From positions 1-35,632 of the forward strand of contig NZ_PVWO01000008.1 of assembly GCF_003003845.1 (NCBI RefSeq): a stretch of 35,632 bases of DNA, in the 5' to 3' direction. Below are positions 32,209 through 35,632 of this stretch, piece after piece (position 1 is the first letter of the stretch; each line of letters starts with the position of its first letter). A program made the position numbers and the translations under genes. The DNA is from Chamaesiphon polymorphus CCALA 037 (GTDB lineage: Bacteria; Cyanobacteriota; Cyanobacteriia; Cyanobacteriales; Chamaesiphonaceae). Below the pieces are notes generated by a model. That model had not been told where the DNA came from. It was given only the letters and a program-made list of their open reading frames with translations, and searched no databases.

Positions 32209-32823
32209 TCAACATTTTTGCAGTCGAGATAGCAAAATAGTTGCCTGATTTTTAGGAAAGATCTCTAGATTTAGAGTGTCCTTCTCAAGGATTGAAGTCA
32301 AAACGTATGGAAATATATCTTCAGGAGGATCGTGATTTTCTAGCTGATCTATAAACCTTTCAACTTCACTAAGCATCGTAGCAAGCCCCTCAATATTAAT
32401 AGAGCAGCATAGTTTCATTTCAAGTAAAATTAATCTATAAAATGAATTAAAATGCTCTTCTTGGCAATTTGAGAATCGCTCAATTGCATCGCGGTATTTA
32501 CCCATATCATAAGCATTATGTCCTAAATACAGCCATGCAATTGAGTAATCTGCTTTTATCTCAATAGCTGCCAAAAGGGACTTCTCCACATTTGTGTAGA
32601 TATTTCGATCGTTATTTCTATCTGGATATTGGTAATAAGTATATCCAAGCAGATATAAAAGTTCGGCTCTTTCACAAGAAGAACTGGAATACTCTGGAGC
32701 TAGGAGCAGACTCTGAATGTGACTGATGACTTCATCGATAGCTGAGAATCGATCGTCTCTGTCGGATCTGGGAATATCAATGATATTATCAATCTCTTCG
32801 TAAATACTCTCTGGGATTGGCAT
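32209..32823 (-). CDS. TPR-like helical protein of unknown function
   Basis: A 204-residue helical protein. The ATG at 32821-32823 is chosen; a TTG two codons earlier is less likely. Two TPR-type helix pairs are visible: ERAELLYLLGYTYYQYPD and IEIKADYSIAWLYLGHNAYDMGKYRDAIERFSNC, the latter with the usual W...LG...Y..G....A spacing. The remaining helices are acidic (EEIDNII, SEVERFIDQLENHD). AT-rich with few CGATCG sites, it belongs to the same accessory stretch as the SUKH-like gene. Such proteins often accompany immunity genes, but no function can be shown. Confidence 0.6.
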   Translation of the reverse strand: MPIPESIYEEIDNIIDIPRSDRDDRFSAIDEVISHIQSLLLAPEYSSSSCERAELLYLLGYTYYQYPDRNNDRNIYTNVEKSLLAAIEIKADYSIAWLYLGHNAYDMGKYRDAIERFSNCQEEHFNSFYRLILLEMKLCCSINIEGLATMLSEVERFIDQLENHDPPEDIFPYVLTSILEKDTLNLEIFPKNQATILLSRLQKC

Positions 32824-32862
32824 AGTCAACTATCAACTATTAATTATCAACTATCAACTAAC
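32824..32862. repeat. Heptamer array (ACTATCA) between livG and the TPR-like gene
   Basis: About four units TCAACTA on the + strand, reading TAGTTGA in the direction of both neighbours. It touches the TPR-like start codon region and the livG stop. Confidence 0.88.
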
Positions 32863-33654
32863 TCAATCTATCCCTAAATAAGCCTCAATTACCCGCGAAT
32901 CATTTTGAACGGTATTCGGCGTACCATCGACGAGATTGGTACCTTCTGCTAACACCCACACTCGATCGCATAAGGTCATGATTACATCCATATTGTGTTC
33001 GATAATTAGGAAAGTCAGACCATCTTTGCGCCATTTGAGAATGTGACCGCAAATATCTTCAATCAATCGCGGATTGACACCCGCCGCAGGTTCGTCTAAT
33101 AAAATTAATTGCGGATCTGCCATCAGTGCGCGTCCGATTTCCAGCAGTTTGCGCTGTCCCCCCGATAGTCCTCCAGCGTAGTCGTTGGCTTTGGCACTCA
33201 ACCCCACCGAAGTCAGGATCGACATGGCTTTATCCTTCAATTCTCGCTGCTGTGACTGCACTAACTTGGGTTGGAGCAATACTTCCCAAATCTTCTCACC
33301 CGCATGACCTTTGGCTCCTAAGAGCATATTTTCCATTACTGACATGCGCGATAGAGCCTTGGCAACCTGAAATGTGCGTACCATGCCTAATCTAGCGATT
33401 TGGTGAGGTTGCATAGTATGAATATCGCGACCGTTTAATTGAATTTGACCGGAATCTGGCCGAATAAAATTAGATAAAAGATTGAAAAAAGTGGTCTTAC
33501 CAGCTCCATTTGGCCCGATTAAGCCAGTTATACTACCTGTGGCAACTTCGATTCCGGCGTGCTGAACTGCTTTGACACCACCAAAAGTTTTGCACAATCC
33601 GGTGGCAGAAAGTAATGGTTGGGTAGACATCGGTACGTAATTATTTTTCATCAT
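32863..33654 (-). CDS. livG: Branched-chain/neutral amino-acid ABC transporter ATPase (LivG-type)
   Basis: ATPase of the LivFGHMJ-type importer; in cyanobacteria related systems (Nat) take up neutral amino acids. The 263 residues carry Walker A GPNGAGKTT at 47-55, the Q-loop in VRTFQVAKAL, the signature LSGGQRKLLE at 163-172 and Walker B LILLDEPAAGVNP (183-195). The start at 33654 gives MMKNNYVPMSTQ; the internal ATG at codon 9 is also plausible. It lies 302 bases downstream of livM on the same strand, the gap being filled by non-coding repeats. The other subunits are outside the window. Confidence 0.93.
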   Translation of the reverse strand: MMKNNYVPMSTQPLLSATGLCKTFGGVKAVQHAGIEVATGSITGLIGPNGAGKTTFFNLLSNFIRPDSGQIQLNGRDIHTMQPHQIARLGMVRTFQVAKALSRMSVMENMLLGAKGHAGEKIWEVLLQPKLVQSQQRELKDKAMSILTSVGLSAKANDYAGGLSGGQRKLLEIGRALMADPQLILLDEPAAGVNPRLIEDICGHILKWRKDGLTFLIIEHNMDVIMTLCDRVWVLAEGTNLVDGTPNTVQNDSRVIEAYLGID

Positions 33655-33956
33655 AAATAGATAATATTCGCGATTTTTGATACTGACAAATTAACGGGAG
33701 TTTGCGGTATTATTTTCGATCGATGACTCCTAGCTTCGTTTAGGCAACGCCCTCAAATGAATTTGGGGCTAATAGCGAAAGTTCACTGAAGTGAACTAAT
33801 AGATTTTTATGCTTCGACGATCGATCCACCCTACCAAGCCCCGATTGATGAGAAGCGTGAAATTAAATCCCCTCCTCGGAGGGGTGCCCGTAGGGCGGGG
33901 TGGGTAGATCTCGGCAGTAACGACAATATACAACTGCCAACTCCCAAACTATCTAA
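33655..33956. repeat. Repeat-filled gap between livM and livG
   Basis: No gene. It holds the palindrome AGTTCACTGAAGTGAACT (33780-33797), and at 33868-33906 a hairpin CCCCTCCTCGGAGGGG followed by GTAGGGCGGGGTGGG, a motif I recall as a repeated intergenic sequence in cyanobacteria. A short CCCAACT-type array ends next to the livM stop. Confidence 0.6.
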
Positions 33957-35030
33957 TTATCGACCCAATGTTAACTCTTCCTTCTTACCTAAAATTCCTT
34001 GCGGACGCAATACCATAATTAACATCAAAACTAAACCGATAATCATCACCCGAAATGCACCTTGCTGAGTATCATCTAAACGCAAAGTTCTAAAAAACAT
34101 CTTAAACAACTCATCGCGAGTGATTGTATTGTAACCCCAGAAAATAATTGCTCCAATAATCGTGCCGAGATTATTCCCCGAACCGCCGAGCATGACAATA
34201 ATCCACGCATTAAAAGTAATTAACGGCTCGAAATTATCTGGGAAAACTGTAAATTGCCAAGCATAAAATGCCCCCGAAAGTCCAGCGATCGCGCCACCTA
34301 ACATGAATGCTTGAAGTTTGTACCAAAAGACATTTTTACCCAAAGCTCTAGGGACTTCTTCATCTTCACGAATGGCTTTTAAGATCCGTCCCCAAGGCGA
34401 ATTTACTAACTTCTCCATGCCGATATAGACGATCGCCAGTGCGGTTAAAGTTAGTAACATCAATCCAGCGCGCGGATCGTAAGTGTAGAGGGATAACGCA
34501 CCGCAGACGTAGACAGTCAGTACAAAAGCACTCGCGATCGCGCCCCCGATATAGTGGTTGGGTTTATCTCGCATCCACAGCCATAATTTCCATAATGCTA
34601 GACCACAAATGGCTGTCAGCCAAATAATTAAACCGATTCTCGATGGGTAGTTGGGCTGGAAATTAAATGGTACGGGATAGCCCTGCACGCCGAAGGTACC
34701 TTTCGTCAGCCAAGCTTCATTTTTAGCCGCCAGTCGAACTAATTCCGATACCCCGATGGTGACGATACCTAGATAGTCTTCCCGCAACCGTAAGGTGGAC
34801 ATGCCAATGAGCAGTCCGAGGAGTGCGGATAGACAAATACCAACTAAAACCGCGATCGCGATCGGCACGCCCTGCATGGACAGTAACACGGTAGAATAGG
34901 CTCCGATCGCCATAAACGCGACATGCCCGAAATTAATCAGTCCCGTCACGCCCCATTGGAGATTTAATCCCAAACTAAACAGCGCGTAAGTAGCAGCAGA
35001 AATCGTCAAGAAGACAAAATAAATGACCAT
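33957..35030 (-). CDS. livM: Branched-chain/neutral amino-acid ABC transporter permease (LivM-type)
   Basis: Inner-membrane permease subunit of the LivHM type. The 357 residues form about eight to nine hydrophobic segments. Signature regions are LGLNLQWGVTGLINFGHVAFMAIGAYS near the N-terminus, the STLRLREDYLGIVTIGVSELVRL loop, the EAA-type cytoplasmic loop NSPWGRILKAIREDEEVPRALGKNVFWYKLQAF, and FNAWIIVMLGGSGNNLGTIIGA. The order livM-livG on one strand, as here, is common. Its own promoter should lie in 35031-35164, shared with the divergent ABM gene. Confidence 0.93.
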   Translation of the reverse strand: MVIYFVFLTISAATYALFSLGLNLQWGVTGLINFGHVAFMAIGAYSTVLLSMQGVPIAIAVLVGICLSALLGLLIGMSTLRLREDYLGIVTIGVSELVRLAAKNEAWLTKGTFGVQGYPVPFNFQPNYPSRIGLIIWLTAICGLALWKLWLWMRDKPNHYIGGAIASAFVLTVYVCGALSLYTYDPRAGLMLLTLTALAIVYIGMEKLVNSPWGRILKAIREDEEVPRALGKNVFWYKLQAFMLGGAIAGLSGAFYAWQFTVFPDNFEPLITFNAWIIVMLGGSGNNLGTIIGAIIFWGYNTITRDELFKMFFRTLRLDDTQQGAFRVMIIGLVLMLIMVLRPQGILGKKEELTLGR

Positions 35031-35164
35031 CAGGCACCAAATGATGAATTATCGATCGCAAAGGAAGACGATCGGGGAAAGATCGCGACGATCGTTTTAG
35101 CTGATGATACTTCTAACCGTTCTCGATCGCTAGTCTCTCAACAATACTCCAGCCTAAACATCCT

Positions 35165-35452
35165 ATGCCATACGTGTTAATCATTCATGAAGTTGCCGAC
35201 TACGATGCGTGGAAGCAGATTTTCGATAATGCTGCCGATCTGCGGCGGGAGGCTGGAGAGCGCGGCTATCAAGTCTTAAAATATGCCAACAATCCCAACA
35301 AGGTGGTACATTTCTCGTCTTGGACGTCTTTAGATAATGCGCGACAATTTTTTGAATCGCCTCAGCTCGCGAAAATTAGAGCTGAAGCAGGCGTTCAGTC
35401 TCCAGAATTTATTTATTTAGAACAATTAGAGTCGGGCAGTTTAGGGGATTAG
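35165..35452 (+). CDS. Antibiotic-biosynthesis-monooxygenase-fold small protein
   Basis: A 95-residue dimeric alpha-beta barrel (ABM-like) protein. It reads MPYVLIIHEVADYDAWKQIFDNAADLRREAGERGYQVL..., with VVHFSSWTSLDNARQFFESPQLAKIRAEAGV as the second half. Such proteins bind small molecules or act as monooxygenases; nothing fixes the substrate here. The start is ATG 35165, with no strong Shine-Dalgarno (CATCCT precedes it). Divergent from livM. The stop TAG is the first TAG of a long heptamer array. Confidence 0.75.
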   Translation: MPYVLIIHEVADYDAWKQIFDNAADLRREAGERGYQVLKYANNPNKVVHFSSWTSLDNARQFFESPQLAKIRAEAGVQSPEFIYLEQLESGSLGD

Positions 35453-35551
35453 GCTTTAGGCTTTAGGCTTTAGGTTTTAGGCTTTAGGTTTTAGGTTTTA
35501 GGCTTTAGGCTTTAGGTTTTAGGCTTTAGGTTTTAGGCTTTAGGTTTTAGG
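35450..35551 (+). repeat. Heptamer array, unit CTTTAGG with TTTTAGG variants, at a stop codon
   Basis: About fourteen units, alternating GGCTTTA and GGTTTTA, starting at the stop codon of the ABM-like gene. The units match the arrays at 882 and 28342. Confidence 0.95.
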
Positions 35552-35585
35552 CGGGTAAAGGGTAAGGGCTGATTAATCGTGCGGA

Positions 35586-35618
35586 TGTTGGGTTGGGCAA
35601 AGCGACACCCAACCTACA
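35586..35618. repeat. Intergenic GTTGGGT / ACCCAAC hairpin repeat
   Basis: TGTTGGGT and ACCCAACC(TACA) arms around a short loop; related to 32153-32183. Confidence 0.6.
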
Positions 35619-35632
35619 AAATGTTTAAATAT

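Overview
The window comes from a cyanobacterial chromosome. Four things point to this: dense CGATCG / GCGATCGC (HIP1) octamers across most of it; a tmRNA whose tag reads ANNIVPFARKAAPVAA; cyanobacterial marker genes (Ycf51, PlmA, a RemA/DUF370 protein, an LpxB-related protein, a XisF-like recombinase, an MgdA-like glycosyltransferase); and many intergenic heptanucleotide tandem arrays of the STRR type. Genus cannot be fixed from the sequence alone.

Layout. 0-3.3 kb: pstB (phosphate import ATPase), an AI-2E/PerM-type membrane protein, and mnmA overlapping its 3' end. 3.3-9.7 kb: a periplasmic SLBB polysaccharide-export protein, sufU, ycf51, a repeat-containing protein of unknown role, a thioredoxin-fold protein and a small Cys-rich membrane protein. 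9.8-14.2 kb: a glutathione S-transferase, an anchored HtrA-like protease, ssrA (tmRNA) with its own promoter and terminator, an LpxB-related protein and a truncated gene remnant. 14.2-19.5 kb: an ABC1/UbiB kinase behind a GAF histidine kinase, then a processive GT2 glycosyltransferase likely making glucosyl-diacylglycerol. 19.6-24.5 kb: a small acidic DUF6335-like protein, plmA, a SpoU-type rRNA methyltransferase, tRNA-Leu(CAG), a pentapeptide-repeat membrane protein and an exported protein. 24.6-28.7 kb: ndk, a MITE-like element, remA divergent from rqcH (NFACT), a pilin-like AT-rich ORF, an RTX pseudogene tail and clpS. 28.8-32.8 kb: an accessory stretch with an Imm49-like protein, a XisF-like recombinase lacking the canonical catalytic residues, a SUKH/SMI1-like protein and a TPR-like protein. 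32.9-35.6 kb: livG and livM of a branched-chain/neutral amino-acid ABC importer and a small ABM-fold protein.

Most genes are housekeeping and stand alone. Real co-transcription is likely only for histidine kinase-ABC1 (20-base spacing) and perhaps livM-livG. Protein quality control is well represented: tmRNA, RqcH, ClpS and an HtrA-like protease.

The most unusual signal is not a gene. At least 18 heptamer arrays (many different units) lie only between genes, usually within a few bases of a start or stop codon. Read in the direction of the nearest gene, arrays at 5' ends are C-containing and G-poor (CTCCCAA, TATCCAC, ACTATCA, ATTCCCT). Arrays at 3' ends are G-containing and C-poor (TTGGGAG, GTGGATA, GGATTGT, TTTAGGC). 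In two genes the stop codon is itself part of the array. The recombinase without its nucleophile, the RTX relic with a surviving terminator and the orphan immunity genes are the other points worth following.
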